From Lactovum sp047974165 (lineage in GTDB: Bacteria; Bacillota; Bacilli; Lactobacillales; Streptococcaceae), in NCBI GenBank assembly GCA_047974165.1, contig JBKECB010000070.1:1-64000 (forward strand): a DNA stretch of 64,000 nt, written 5' to 3'. The notes beneath the pieces were generated by a model. It searched no databases. It worked only from the letters and a program-made list of their open reading frames with translations, and was not told where the DNA came from. How positions within the stretch are numbered: the first letter of the stretch is position 1; each line of letters begins with the position of its first letter. Of the stretch, positions 25,790-33,607 are shown piece by piece. Made by a program: the position numbers and the translations under genes.

Positions 25790-25815
25790 AAGACTATTCT
25801 TGATTGAATAATCTT
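25790..25815 (-). terminator. Terminator behind the Gtf pair
   Basis: The arms AAGACTATTC (25790-25799) and GAATAATCTT (25806-25815) pair with one G-U, and the minus strand runs into TTTTTAAG. It separates the glycosyltransferase operon from the RpiR gene. Confidence 0.75.
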
Positions 25816-25826
25816 TCTTATTTATT

Positions 25827-27440
25827 TTATTTATTTTTTAGTTGGTTACCAATGCCTTGACTAATAGGAGAAGTGTAGTTAACTTTTTGACTCTTTGCAT
25901 GGTCTAAAAGCTCTTTCCATGCTGACCAGACACTCGCCTCACTATATCTTTCTGACAGTTCATAAGCCTTATCACTCATATCTTGCAGAAGCTTATCATT
26001 ACTAAAAAGTTCAACTAACTTATCAGCCATCTCTTCTACTCCATCATATGAGACAACATAGCCATTTTCTCCATCAACCGTCAGTTCATTAGGGCCATAG
26101 TTAACATCTGTCGTAACTGTAACCATTCCATGTCCTTGTGCTTCCATCAAGGAAAGGTTAAATCCTTCCATGATAGAGTTTAGGGCATATACCTGACTCC
26201 CTTTTTGAAGAGTCGCAACATCATTAGAATACTCATACTGATGTACAGCATCTTGAAGGTCATATTCTTTAATTGCTGCATCGATATCCTTTTGAGCAGC
26301 ATTATTATCACGTGTATCCACATATCCATAGAAGTCAAAACTAATATCTGGAATTTTTTTCTTTGCAATCCCTACGGAGCGTATAATGTGTCCAATCTGT
26401 TTTTCAGGAGCAACACGAGCTGTCACAAGGACGCTATGTGGTTTTCTATCAGACATAGAGATAGGTTCTTCGTGTAAGACTTCATTAGGAATTACTCCTA
26501 CAGGGATTGTAAACATGGCACACTTTGGATCAAAACGAGCAATCACATCAGCAGTCTGCTTATGTGTTGCCGAAACAACAGCATCATAACGGTTCATATT
26601 CATCAAACTATACTCATAAAAGTTATTTGTTACAGAATGCATCACATCTTGAGCATCACCTGCATGAGAGTTATGTAAATGAAGGACGATATAAGCTGGA
26701 CGTTCTAGATCAAGAACAGACCAATCTCCCAAGTGGGTTCTATCAAGAACAAAGATATTTAACTCATCTTCTGACCAATAAGCATTATTAATACGATCGA
26801 AGAAATGCTGAGTCAGCTTGTCAATATTATCAAAAGAATATACTGCCCCATTTTCATCGTAAGTCAAACGCCAGCCTAACTTAACCATCTTCCCATTTCC
26901 GTCGAGCTTATTAAAAGTTTCAACAACTGGCTTTCCATTCACATCATACCAAACTTCTGTCCCAATCATATTATCAGGGGTATACCACTGAGCCAAGCTC
27001 ATAAATCCCCGCATATCATAATTGTCCACACGGTAAAGCTGGCCAAAGCCATCAAAAAGTTCAATCATAGAGACACGTTTCTCATCTGTTTCTACAAAAT
27101 AATGAACACGAGCAATAATTTGTTGTTCTCTTTGAACTACATAATGGTTTTCATTTTCCTTCTCAAAATAACTCAAGCCATCGACACCGAAATCAATATC
27201 TTCAGCATGAACAATCTTATCTTCAATCAGCTCTGCCCTTTGGAAAAAGTCAAACATACAAAGTGACTCACTTGAATCTACTCCAACCTCTTTTAAGAAA
27301 TAATGAAGACGTGGATTCCATTCACGAAAGACGAGCTTAAACTCTTCATCATGGTCACGGAATAATTGAGCACGCTTTAATTGAGCATGCTCAATACCTG
27401 AATTTTGTTTGTTAAAACTTGCGTTAATAAAAAATTTCAT
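25827..27440 (-). CDS. GtfA/TagE-like glycosyltransferase (GT4)
   Basis: The 537-residue protein has the N-terminal extension typical of GtfA/TagE/TarM enzymes (NSGIEHAQLKRAQLFR, residues 12-27, then a beta-rich region to about 200). A GT-B fold with the C-terminal retaining motif EGFNLSLME (EX7E) follows, so it should be catalytically active. Relatives add GlcNAc or glucose to serine-rich surface proteins or to poly(glycerol phosphate). It starts two bases after its paralogue, which has lost the second Glu, as in GtfA-GtfB heteromers. No serine-rich acceptor gene lies in the window. The acceptor is uncertain. Confidence 0.75.
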   Translation of the reverse strand: MKFFINASFNKQNSGIEHAQLKRAQLFRDHDEEFKLVFREWNPRLHYFLKEVGVDSSESLCMFDFFQRAELIEDKIVHAEDIDFGVDGLSYFEKENENHYVVQREQQIIARVHYFVETDEKRVSMIELFDGFGQLYRVDNYDMRGFMSLAQWYTPDNMIGTEVWYDVNGKPVVETFNKLDGNGKMVKLGWRLTYDENGAVYSFDNIDKLTQHFFDRINNAYWSEDELNIFVLDRTHLGDWSVLDLERPAYIVLHLHNSHAGDAQDVMHSVTNNFYEYSLMNMNRYDAVVSATHKQTADVIARFDPKCAMFTIPVGVIPNEVLHEEPISMSDRKPHSVLVTARVAPEKQIGHIIRSVGIAKKKIPDISFDFYGYVDTRDNNAAQKDIDAAIKEYDLQDAVHQYEYSNDVATLQKGSQVYALNSIMEGFNLSLMEAQGHGMVTVTTDVNYGPNELTVDGENGYVVSYDGVEEMADKLVELFSNDKLLQDMSDKAYELSERYSEASVWSAWKELLDHAKSQKVNYTSPISQGIGNQLKNK

Positions 27441-27442
27441 GA

Positions 27443-28999
27443 TTAAACTTTATCCTCCATAAAAAGATTCTCGTGTAATTGTTTTGCATCTTGCCATTTT
27501 TTCCAAGCCCAGTCTGTATTAAAGGTTTGAGCTTTATCAAAAGCAGCACGGGACATTGCCTCCCACTTTTGAGAATCAGTTAAAAGTTCGATAATCTTAT
27601 CTGCTATTGCCTGTTTAGAACCTTTATGAACGAGTTCACCAGTTACACCCGCCTCAATCATTTCATGAATACCATATTTTACATCATAAGCAATCGTAGG
27701 GACACCGTAGCTCATCCCGTGAAGGATACTGGTCCCAAAAGCTTCACCGATTGAGCAATTAAGTTGGAGCATGGTTTGTTTTAAATCTGCTGCCAAAACA
27801 TCTTGTGTTTGATAGCCTTTAAAGTTAATCACATTCTTTAAACCAGCTTTTTCAGCTGCTTGTTCAAGCTCTTGCTGCTTTGTTGAAGGAGAGGCATAGC
27901 CATAAAAATCAACTCTAACTCCCGGTAGCTTTTTATTGACACGTTTCATAACTTCTATAATATCTTGAGAACCCTTATCTTCTGAGATAAGCCCCATACA
28001 AATAAGTTTGTTTTTATCACGCTCTGCAAAATTAAAGCTAATATTATCTAAATAGTCCGTTTCCACTTGTGTATCTGGCAAAGCAACTACAGACTTAAAG
28101 TTAGTGATTACCGCAAGCTCATCTCTTTGCTTTTCAGTCGCTGTAATTAAGCCGTCAAAGTGCCTAGCGAGTCCATTAAAGAGCGGTTGAAGATAGTCCA
28201 CAACTTTTTTAGAAATTCCTTTTTGCTCATTATTTCTTGAGTGTACGCTATGAAGATATTGCCATTTTCCTTTTGCTCCTTGAACAGAGGCAACTGCTCC
28301 CGCTAGAGATGGACGATCATTAATCAAGACAACATTCGAGTCTTGACGGCAAATCTCATTCATAAAGAAAACAAACATCTCATCTTCACTATTAAAACGA
28401 AAGGCACGTCCTTTATAATTTAAAAGCTTATACATTGTTGGCATCAAGTTTCCTTGCACATGCATGTAAGTCACTTCAATTTTAGGTTGACCCTTAAAGT
28501 CAAAAAATACCTGAGGGCCACCTTTGCCATCTTGGTGAGAGTATTGTGTAGATGATTTGAAACCACGATTATCCCAAGTATCACGTGCAGAAACAACATT
28601 CATATGATTAATATACTCAATCCCACCGATCAAACCAACAGTACCTGGGGCAATGTATACTTTTCCGATAACATTACCTTCATGCTTGATATGAGATTCG
28701 TTTCCATCGATTCCTTCAATATGGTAAAGATTTTTATCCACCAAGTCAGCATATCGAATATCATTTTCTCCTGCTTTTCTTGGAAGGTCGATGATTTCTT
28801 GAAAGTAATCATACATATTTAAAACATCTTCATGCTTTAAGCCCATACGTTCTAAATCACTACAAGAGTTGGCATTATAATTTTTTGTTAAAAGCTTAGC
28901 TTTTACTCCATTTTTACGAAAAAGTTCAAGTCGTTTTACCGTTGAAAATTCAGTTCCTGAATTTAATGTAAAAATATTCTCATTTACGAAATAATTCAT
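27443..28999 (-). CDS. GtfB-like glycosyltransferase partner
   Basis: The 518-residue paralogue of the next gene shares the N-terminal extension (FTLNSGTEFSTVKRLELFR, residues 10-28) and the GT-B fold. At the catalytic EX7E motif it reads EAFGTSILH, with His in place of the second Glu. In accessory Sec glycosylation systems GtfB is a non-catalytic or weakly catalytic partner that binds acceptor and stabilises GtfA. This substitution and the gene pairing fit that role (inference). An extended -10 (TGTTATAAT) lies upstream, at plus 29032-29040. Confidence 0.72.
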   Translation of the reverse strand: MNYFVNENIFTLNSGTEFSTVKRLELFRKNGVKAKLLTKNYNANSCSDLERMGLKHEDVLNMYDYFQEIIDLPRKAGENDIRYADLVDKNLYHIEGIDGNESHIKHEGNVIGKVYIAPGTVGLIGGIEYINHMNVVSARDTWDNRGFKSSTQYSHQDGKGGPQVFFDFKGQPKIEVTYMHVQGNLMPTMYKLLNYKGRAFRFNSEDEMFVFFMNEICRQDSNVVLINDRPSLAGAVASVQGAKGKWQYLHSVHSRNNEQKGISKKVVDYLQPLFNGLARHFDGLITATEKQRDELAVITNFKSVVALPDTQVETDYLDNISFNFAERDKNKLICMGLISEDKGSQDIIEVMKRVNKKLPGVRVDFYGYASPSTKQQELEQAAEKAGLKNVINFKGYQTQDVLAADLKQTMLQLNCSIGEAFGTSILHGMSYGVPTIAYDVKYGIHEMIEAGVTGELVHKGSKQAIADKIIELLTDSQKWEAMSRAAFDKAQTFNTDWAWKKWQDAKQLHENLFMEDKV

Positions 29000-29031
29000 A
29001 CTATCCTCATTACTTTTTAAGTTTCTCCCTC

Positions 29032-29040
29032 ATTATAACA
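29032..29040 (-). promoter_or_regulatory. Promoter of the Gtf pair
   Basis: Minus-strand TGTTATAAT is a perfect extended -10, 32 bases before the ATG at 28999. No consensus -35 is seen. Confidence 0.5.
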
Positions 29041-29085
29041 TACTTTCGACAGTTCTTTATATTTTGTGTGAAAAGGAATTTACAT

Positions 29086-29104
29086 CTGATTATGTTATAA
29101 TCAG
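29086..29104 (+). promoter_or_regulatory. Palindrome over the -10 of the YwqK-like gene
   Basis: The arms CTGATTAT (29086-29093) and ATAATCAG (29097-29104) are perfect reverse complements around GTT. The extended -10 TGTTATAAT of the plus-strand gene is inside the palindrome, so a dimeric regulator binding here would block it. It could also be chance, as -10 boxes are AT-rich. Confidence 0.45.
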
Positions 29105-29131
29105 CTTAAAAATAAAGAAAGATATGATGTT

Positions 29132-29365
29132 ATGAAGGAAAAAAAGATTGAAATCATTGATGGTCTTACGATAAAATATCATGCCAATGGCAAGACGATT
29201 TGGTCAAAGGGGAAGATAAGTAACAACCAAGCTGAGGGTTATTGGGAATGGTATCGCATTGATGGAACTTTAAAACGCTCTGGACACTTTAAAAATGGAG
29301 AGGCTGTTGGAGAATGGGTAACCTATGATTCACAAGGAAAGATATATAAACGAACTCAAAAATAG
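29132..29365 (+). CDS. YwqK/MORN-like repeat protein
   Basis: The 77-residue protein has two to three tandem repeats of the YwqK type: YHANGKTIWSKGKISNNQAEGYW, then EWYRIDGTLKRSGHFKNGEAVGEW, then a partial third (residues about 14-75), each with the G.W/G.F.NG pattern. Such beta-hairpin repeats occur in proteins often annotated as antitoxins of the YwqJ/YwqK pair, but no toxin gene is nearby. Function is unknown. It is monocistronic on the plus strand, between divergent glycosyltransferase genes and a gene remnant. The ribosome site is weak (AAAGA). Confidence 0.7.
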   Translation: MKEKKIEIIDGLTIKYHANGKTIWSKGKISNNQAEGYWEWYRIDGTLKRSGHFKNGEAVGEWVTYDSQGKIYKRTQK

Positions 29366-29403
29366 CCCGTTTTTATTATAAAATATTAGAAAAGGATTGT
29401 AAT

Positions 29404-29500
29404 TGCTGTCAAAGAAAAGTTTGAACAAGTCGGAACGGATCAACAGCACAAGACATTGTCAATGCTGCTAAAAAAGGAATCTCTAAAAAGAGAATTTAAG
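29404..29500 (+). pseudogene. Short C-terminal gene remnant
   Basis: Two short frames, VKEKFEQVGTDQ and then (after a one-base shift) STAQDIVNAAKKGISKKRI ending at TAA, read like the end of a decayed protein. There is no start codon or ribosome site. The family is not recognised. Confidence 0.3.
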
Positions 29501-29506
29501 TATAAA

Positions 29507-29532
29507 AAAGTGAAATCCAAGGATTTCACTTT
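29507..29532. terminator. Bidirectional terminator before the VOC gene
   Basis: AAAGTGAAATCC (29507-29518) and GGATTTCACTTT (29521-29532) are perfect arms, with A and T runs on both sides. It ends the minus-strand VOC gene (stop at 29543) and any plus-strand read-through. Confidence 0.8.
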
Positions 29533-29542
29533 TATTTTATCT

Positions 29543-29923
29543 TCAACCCTCTACAATCTCACTTTCAGCAAACGCATAGTAGCTTCCATCAGGACTTTGA
29601 AAATTAAAGTTCTTGAAAGGCTGAGGATTAATCTCACTTACTGTGTCAGTTACTGTTGAGATTTTTTCATGCCAATACTCTAAATCTTCCACCACAAAAA
29701 GAAGGCTTGGTTTCATCTCAGCCACTTCAGCAGATACTTCACGGATATAGTTAATATCCCAAAGTTGAAGTCTAGCCGCTGACTTTTCATGAGAGGCAAG
29801 CACAACTGTAAATTCTCTACCTTCACCTTGACGTTTAACTTCTACAAATCCAATCGCCAACCAAAAATCTAGGTTTTTTTTAACATCCTCTACATAAAGC
29901 ATATTACAAATATTTAAAGACAT
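29543..29923 (-). CDS. VOC-family (glyoxalase/bleomycin resistance) protein
   Basis: The 126-residue protein has the paired beta-alpha-beta-beta-beta modules of the vicinal-oxygen-chelate fold: MLYVEDVKKNLDFWLAIGFV (about 8-27) and LLFVVEDLEYWHEKI, ending in FQSPDGSYYAFAESE. Members include glyoxalases, dioxygenases and drug-binding proteins; metal ligands are not clear, so the substrate is unknown. I chose the ATG at 29923, which follows GTGAGAA and begins the domain, over the upstream in-frame GTG at 29977. Monocistronic. Confidence 0.75.
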   Translation of the reverse strand: MSLNICNMLYVEDVKKNLDFWLAIGFVEVKRQGEGREFTVVLASHEKSAARLQLWDINYIREVSAEVAEMKPSLLFVVEDLEYWHEKISTVTDTVSEINPQPFKNFNFQSPDGSYYAFAESEIVEG

Positions 29924-30080
29924 ACTATTCTCACTTTTATTTTTTAATCTTTCTAGATTAATTCTAAGATTTCCCACTAAAATCTCTCACAACTTTCCTT
30001 TAGCATAAAGACTTAAAAAATAATCTAAAAATTCTATATTTGATTATATCAAAAAAAAGAAAGAATGTTTTAAATCTCTT

Positions 30081-30593
30081 TCAACCTTCAGCAAAGACAA
30101 TCATATCCGAAATTTTCTGTAAGAGCTTTTCGTCTTGATTTTCTGTCATTTTTTCTTGACTGGCATCGTGTCCCTCAACTGTTCCCACATTTGTCTCAAC
30201 ATCTTTAAAAGAATTTATAGCTACTAAGAAAGGAACAGCAAGACCTTTTTCTCCTGTAGACTCCTCATAAAACTTTTCTAACTTTGCCCGATCTGATTTT
30301 GTAAAGTTTTCATCGTGTATGTCAATATAATAAGCCTCTTTTTGACTAAATTCTAATAATTCTTCTAACATCGGCTGAAGCTCTTGACACCAAGGACATT
30401 CTGGAAAGCCAAAATAATAAATCCCTGCTTCTTTTTTACTTAACTTATCAAGTACAAGATTTGCTTTTTCTTTTCTAAATTGTAGTTGATTTTTTTCTAA
30501 ATTATCACTTTGATTTTGTGTAAAAATAAAAGTAACAAATAAGCTTGATATAAATAGTAAGATAAATAAAATAGTAACTTTATTTTTTTTCAT
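30081..30593 (-). CDS. Membrane-anchored thioredoxin-like protein (bacteriocin accessory type)
   Basis: The 170-residue protein has an N-terminal membrane anchor (about 6-26) and an extracytoplasmic thioredoxin fold. Its redox motif is CPWC in YYFGFPECPWCQELQPML (about 59-76), and a VPFLVAI segment carries the cis-proline. It resembles PedC/BrcD-type accessory proteins, which help form disulfides in secreted bacteriocins. It is last in the 33535-30081 cluster and its start overlaps the protease gene by four bases. The two cysteines of the cluster's small peptide would be a natural substrate (inference). Confidence 0.78.
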   Translation of the reverse strand: MKKNKVTILFILLFISSLFVTFIFTQNQSDNLEKNQLQFRKEKANLVLDKLSKKEAGIYYFGFPECPWCQELQPMLEELLEFSQKEAYYIDIHDENFTKSDRAKLEKFYEESTGEKGLAVPFLVAINSFKDVETNVGTVEGHDASQEKMTENQDEKLLQKISDMIVFAEG

Positions 30594-30949
30594 AAATTCC
30601 TCTTTCTAAAAATTTGTACTAAGGATAAAAGTATTACTTCTCCATCGGCAGTTATTGGCAAGAGATTAAAAAAATTACTCAAACAAGATAACTTTAAAAG
30701 TAAGGTATAAACATTTGAAGGAAGTAAAATGCCAATCACAAAAAGAAAAGCAGGCGAAAATGCTGCTATCAATAAATTTTCTAAAGCTTTATTTTTATTC
30801 TCATAAACCAACTTAAATGCCAGAGGATGAACACAAATAATAGATACCTCATACTTTAAAAATTTAGCAAGTAAAAAATGAAGATATTCGTGGACAATTA
30901 AAATTAAATAAATCGAGAGAAAATAAAGAAAGAAAAGTTTTAAAATCAT
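30590..30949 (-). CDS. Small intramembrane-type zinc metalloprotease (M50-like)
   Basis: The 119-residue protein has three to four membrane helices. The first contains HEYLH (residues 20-24), a textbook HExxH zinc site inside the membrane. The last contains NLLPITADGE (about 95-104), matching the position of the N/LxxPxxDG motif that supplies the third zinc ligand in site-2 proteases. It is much shorter than typical M50 enzymes and lacks a PDZ domain. It overlaps both neighbours by four bases. By analogy with peptide operons that contain membrane metalloproteases, it may cut the cluster's peptide within its membrane helix (inference). Confidence 0.72.
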   Translation of the reverse strand: MILKLFFLYFLSIYLILIVHEYLHFLLAKFLKYEVSIICVHPLAFKLVYENKNKALENLLIAAFSPAFLFVIGILLPSNVYTLLLKLSCLSNFFNLLPITADGEVILLSLVQIFRKRNL

Positions 30950-31227
30950 TCTTTTAACTTCTTTCGATTAAATAAAAAGAAAATTAAAAAAATTAAAGAA
31001 AGATAAAGGAGATATACGAAGAGAGCCTTAAGAGTTAAAGAAAAAGTTGTCGAAAGTTCTTCAGGGGTAAACACACTCTTTATACCCACTCCAAATAAGG
31101 TAACAATCTCAGAGGAATCCTCTCCTGTCGCTAAAAAAAGTTCAGCAAGAGTTTCAAGAACAACTAAGAAGAGATAAATAACCGTTGCCCATCCTAACGG
31201 GCGACTAAATTGACTAATTTTTTTCAT
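30946..31227 (-). CDS. Small two-helix membrane protein
   Basis: The 93-residue protein has two long hydrophobic helices (about 14-32 and 64-88) separated by an acidic loop, and ends KKLKE. No family is recognised. It overlaps the permease gene by 14 bases and the protease gene by four bases, so it belongs to the same translationally coupled operon. Candidates are an immunity protein or a transporter subunit; nothing in the sequence decides between them. Confidence 0.6.
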   Translation of the reverse strand: MKKISQFSRPLGWATVIYLFLVVLETLAELFLATGEDSSEIVTLFGVGIKSVFTPEELSTTFSLTLKALFVYLLYLSLIFLIFFLFNRKKLKE

Positions 31228-32578
31228 TTCTAACCTTTCTAATGATAAAGTAATGTAAAAAAGACAAAGAGATCAAAACTGTAAATGATAATTGTAGATA
31301 ACGCATCGACAGATTAATCAGAGCAATAATAATAATTAATAAAATTAAAGAACTCGTTTCATTGATAGTTCCTTCTGATTTTGGAAATAAATATCCTAAA
31401 ATTATTGCTGCAAATGCAAGGTTAAGTGCTAAAACTATTTGTTTTCCTTCAACATAACCCATAAAAATAAAAAATAAGAGAGGAACTTGTAAAGTTAAAA
31501 TCAATAAAACTTGACAAAAATAATCTTTCTTTTCTGTTATTCTTAACAAATCAAATCGTGTTCTAAAGTCTGCGCTAATGTCTGCATAAGGTAAAAGTAA
31601 AACACCATTAAAACTATAAAATATCGCTAAGCTAAAAAGTGAATACCTAAAACCACTTTGTATCGCAAGGATAATAGTTGTTAAAAGAAAGAGGCTGATT
31701 AAAGACCAATTACTTTTGACACGAAAGACTGTTTTTTCAAGTAAAGGAACTTTTATAAATCTGCCACTATAATTCATTCTTTCAGATAAAGGAAGCGCCA
31801 TCACTAAAACAAGACAGACTATAAAAGAAAAAAGAGAAATAAGGGAGAATACTCTAATAAGATTTTCTACATCAACTATAAACTTTGCTGCTAGATAAGG
31901 CTCTAACTTAAAACGGTAATTAAAAAAGTAAAGCATCGTTAAGCTGAGAAGTAAAAAATTAAAGATATTTTTTATTAGAGAAAATCCTGCTTCTTCCACT
32001 TTCAAACATAAAAAATCAACACCCAAAGATAAAAACTCAATAAAAAGAAGTGTCGCAATAAATGTAATCTGTAAACTTATAAAAAGTAAAAGATGATCTA
32101 AAAACGACTTTGTAACTAATGAAATTGCTGGAAAAATAAGAAAACTAAAGAAGAGAAAAAGAAAATACATAAAAGAGAGCTTAAAAGAAAGGTAAGCTAA
32201 ATGAACCTCTTTTTTTCTAAAGGGAAGAGAATGTATAAAAAATAAAGAACTTTTATCTAAGTTTATTGTACGGTCTACCAAGCAAAAGATTAAAACAGCA
32301 ACTGAAATCACATTACTGTAAGTACTATAAAAAGTAATTCTTTGAGTATTTGTCAAACTCTCAAGAGAGACTGAAGCTTCTGAAAGTGAATTTAGACTTG
32401 ATAATTCCTTCATATTGTAAGCAAAATAAATCAAATAGAAAATCCATAAAGTGATTAAAATAAAATATCGTACAGATTTTTTTCTTAATAAAGGATGCTT
32501 TAATAAACCTCTGAAAGCATTATTGATAAAGAATTCAAAGAGTAAATTTATATTTTTGAATGAATTGTACCTTTTCAT
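31214..32578 (-). CDS. ABC exporter membrane protein
   Basis: The 454-residue protein has about ten to twelve hydrophobic helices over its whole length and no soluble domain. It overlaps the preceding ATPase gene by 44 bases. The start at 32578 (ATG) is supported by GGAGAAGATTG directly upstream; the codon before it is TTG. Sequence families of such permeases diverge fast and I cannot name a subfamily. Partnering with the ATPase suggests export of the small peptide encoded upstream, or immunity against it. Confidence 0.72.
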   Translation of the reverse strand: MKRYNSFKNINLLFEFFINNAFRGLLKHPLLRKKSVRYFILITLWIFYLIYFAYNMKELSSLNSLSEASVSLESLTNTQRITFYSTYSNVISVAVLIFCLVDRTINLDKSSLFFIHSLPFRKKEVHLAYLSFKLSFMYFLFLFFSFLIFPAISLVTKSFLDHLLLFISLQITFIATLLFIEFLSLGVDFLCLKVEEAGFSLIKNIFNFLLLSLTMLYFFNYRFKLEPYLAAKFIVDVENLIRVFSLISLFSFIVCLVLVMALPLSERMNYSGRFIKVPLLEKTVFRVKSNWSLISLFLLTTIILAIQSGFRYSLFSLAIFYSFNGVLLLPYADISADFRTRFDLLRITEKKDYFCQVLLILTLQVPLLFFIFMGYVEGKQIVLALNLAFAAIILGYLFPKSEGTINETSSLILLIIIIALINLSMRYLQLSFTVLISLSFLHYFIIRKVRNEKN

Positions 32579-33248
32579 CAATCTTCTCCATACTTAAGAT
32601 TTCTTTTTCTAGTTCTAATGGATTTCCTAAAAATTTTGTAAGTTTTCCATCAGACATAAGTAAAATATTTTGAGAGAAATATTCTATAATTCTTTTATTA
32701 TGAGAAACAATAATAAGAGATCTTTCTTTTGAAAGTGCTTTAAATATCTCCAAGCTTATCAAGGTGGTTTCAAAATCTAAGCCACTAAATATCTCATCTG
32801 CAAGTAGATAGTGACTATGAGACAATATCGCTGCGATTAATTGAATCTTTTTTTTCATCCCAAAAGAGTAAGACTCCAAAAGCTTATCTGCTTCTTTTTC
32901 TAAATCATAAAGTCGAAGAAAGTTCTCAATCCCTGATTTATCTGAGTTGGGATAACGTGACAAAACAAAGTTTAAGTACTCTTTTGCTGTCATATAGTTG
33001 GGAAGAAAAAAATCAGAAGGCAAGTAAAATAAACGAGATTTAAATTCATCACTCTCCTTTTCATAGCCATCAATTTTTAAGTCACCTGAAGTCACTCTTT
33101 TAATCCCCACCATACAGTCTAATAGAGTTGTTTTTCCACTCCCATTAACACCAATAATGATGGAAACACCCTTTTCAGAGAAATTTACTGAAATATCTTC
33201 TAAAACCTTAGTTTTGAACTTCTTAGTTAAATTTTTTATTTCAAACAT
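32535..33248 (-). CDS. ABC transporter ATP-binding protein of the peptide cluster
   Basis: The 237-residue ATPase shows Walker A GVNGSGKTTLLDCM (about 33-46), the signature region ESYSFGMKKKIQLIAAIL, and Walker B YLLADEIFSGLD with the catalytic Glu, then the H-loop IIVSHN. The signature reads YSFGMKKK rather than LSGGQ, as often in ABC-2 type exporters. It starts 20 bases after a large intergenic hairpin that follows the small-peptide gene. Confidence 0.85.
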   Translation of the reverse strand: MFEIKNLTKKFKTKVLEDISVNFSEKGVSIIIGVNGSGKTTLLDCMVGIKRVTSGDLKIDGYEKESDEFKSRLFYLPSDFFLPNYMTAKEYLNFVLSRYPNSDKSGIENFLRLYDLEKEADKLLESYSFGMKKKIQLIAAILSHSHYLLADEIFSGLDFETTLISLEIFKALSKERSLIIVSHNKRIIEYFSQNILLMSDGKLTKFLGNPLELEKEILSMEKIDEKVQFIQKYKFTL

Positions 33249-33268
33249 ATCAATCCTTAATTTAATAG

Positions 33269-33312
33269 TATAGAAGGTATTTATGACTTAATCACTCATA
33301 TAACCTTCTATA
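33269..33312 (-). other. Stem-loop between the peptide gene and the ABC genes
   Basis: The arms TATAGAAGGT (33269-33278) and ACCTTCTATA (33303-33312) are perfect, and a second inner pairing (ATGA with TCAT) extends the structure. There is no T tract on the minus strand, so it looks like an RNA processing or stability element that could separate a highly expressed peptide message from the exporter genes. A further AGAAGGT copy sits at the peptide stop (33331-33338). Confidence 0.55.
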
Positions 33313-33329
33313 CCTTATATTTATTTTGA

Positions 33330-33535
33330 TTACCTTCTACAGTTAAATGTTACAGCGAACTTTGTTGGAACACGCCATTTTATGCCACCAGAAAAATTCA
33401 TTCCCTTTCTTGTGCAATATGCAGCATAACCTATCGCAGCAAGTGCAATAATCAAAAGTACAACTGCCCATATCCATTTTACTTCAACCTTATTTGTAAA
33501 TATGCAAAATAACTGTCTATTGTAGACATTAACAT
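33330..33535 (-). pseudogene. Small two-cysteine membrane peptide gene with a one-base frame break
   Basis: AAAGGAG precedes an ATG (33535) and a second ATG (33529) that begins MSTIDSYFAYLQ and stops after 18 codons. The next frame, open across the same point, continues NKVEVKWIWAVVLLIIALAA, then IGYAAYCTRKGMNFSGGIKW, then RVPTKFAVTFNCRR and stops at 33330. No start codon exists in that frame. One added base in the TTTT or AAA runs near 33495-33512 would fuse the two into about 66-68 residues: short head, membrane helix, and a basic tail with two cysteines. It lies right before the ABC, protease and thioredoxin genes and has its own promoter. It may be a bacteriocin-like peptide. The break may be mutation, sequencing error or recoding. 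Confidence 0.5.
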
Positions 33536-33569
33536 ATATAACTCCTTTTATATTTTGTTGTTTTTATTT

Positions 33570-33581
33570 TTCATGCATGAA
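33570..33581. promoter_or_regulatory. Perfect palindrome in the peptide gene leader
   Basis: TTCATGCATGAA is a perfect 12-base palindrome about 20-30 bases downstream of the likely transcription start and 35 bases before the ATG. It could be an operator for a dimeric repressor; no regulator gene is adjacent. Confidence 0.4.
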
Positions 33582-33607
33582 GGCCTTTTCATTATTATCG
33601 ATTACTT

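Noticed and set aside
25827..28999. Accessory Sec (SecA2/SecY2) glycosylation locus
   Set aside because: Only the glycosyltransferase pair is present; no serine-rich adhesin, Asp or SecA2/SecY2 genes are in the window.
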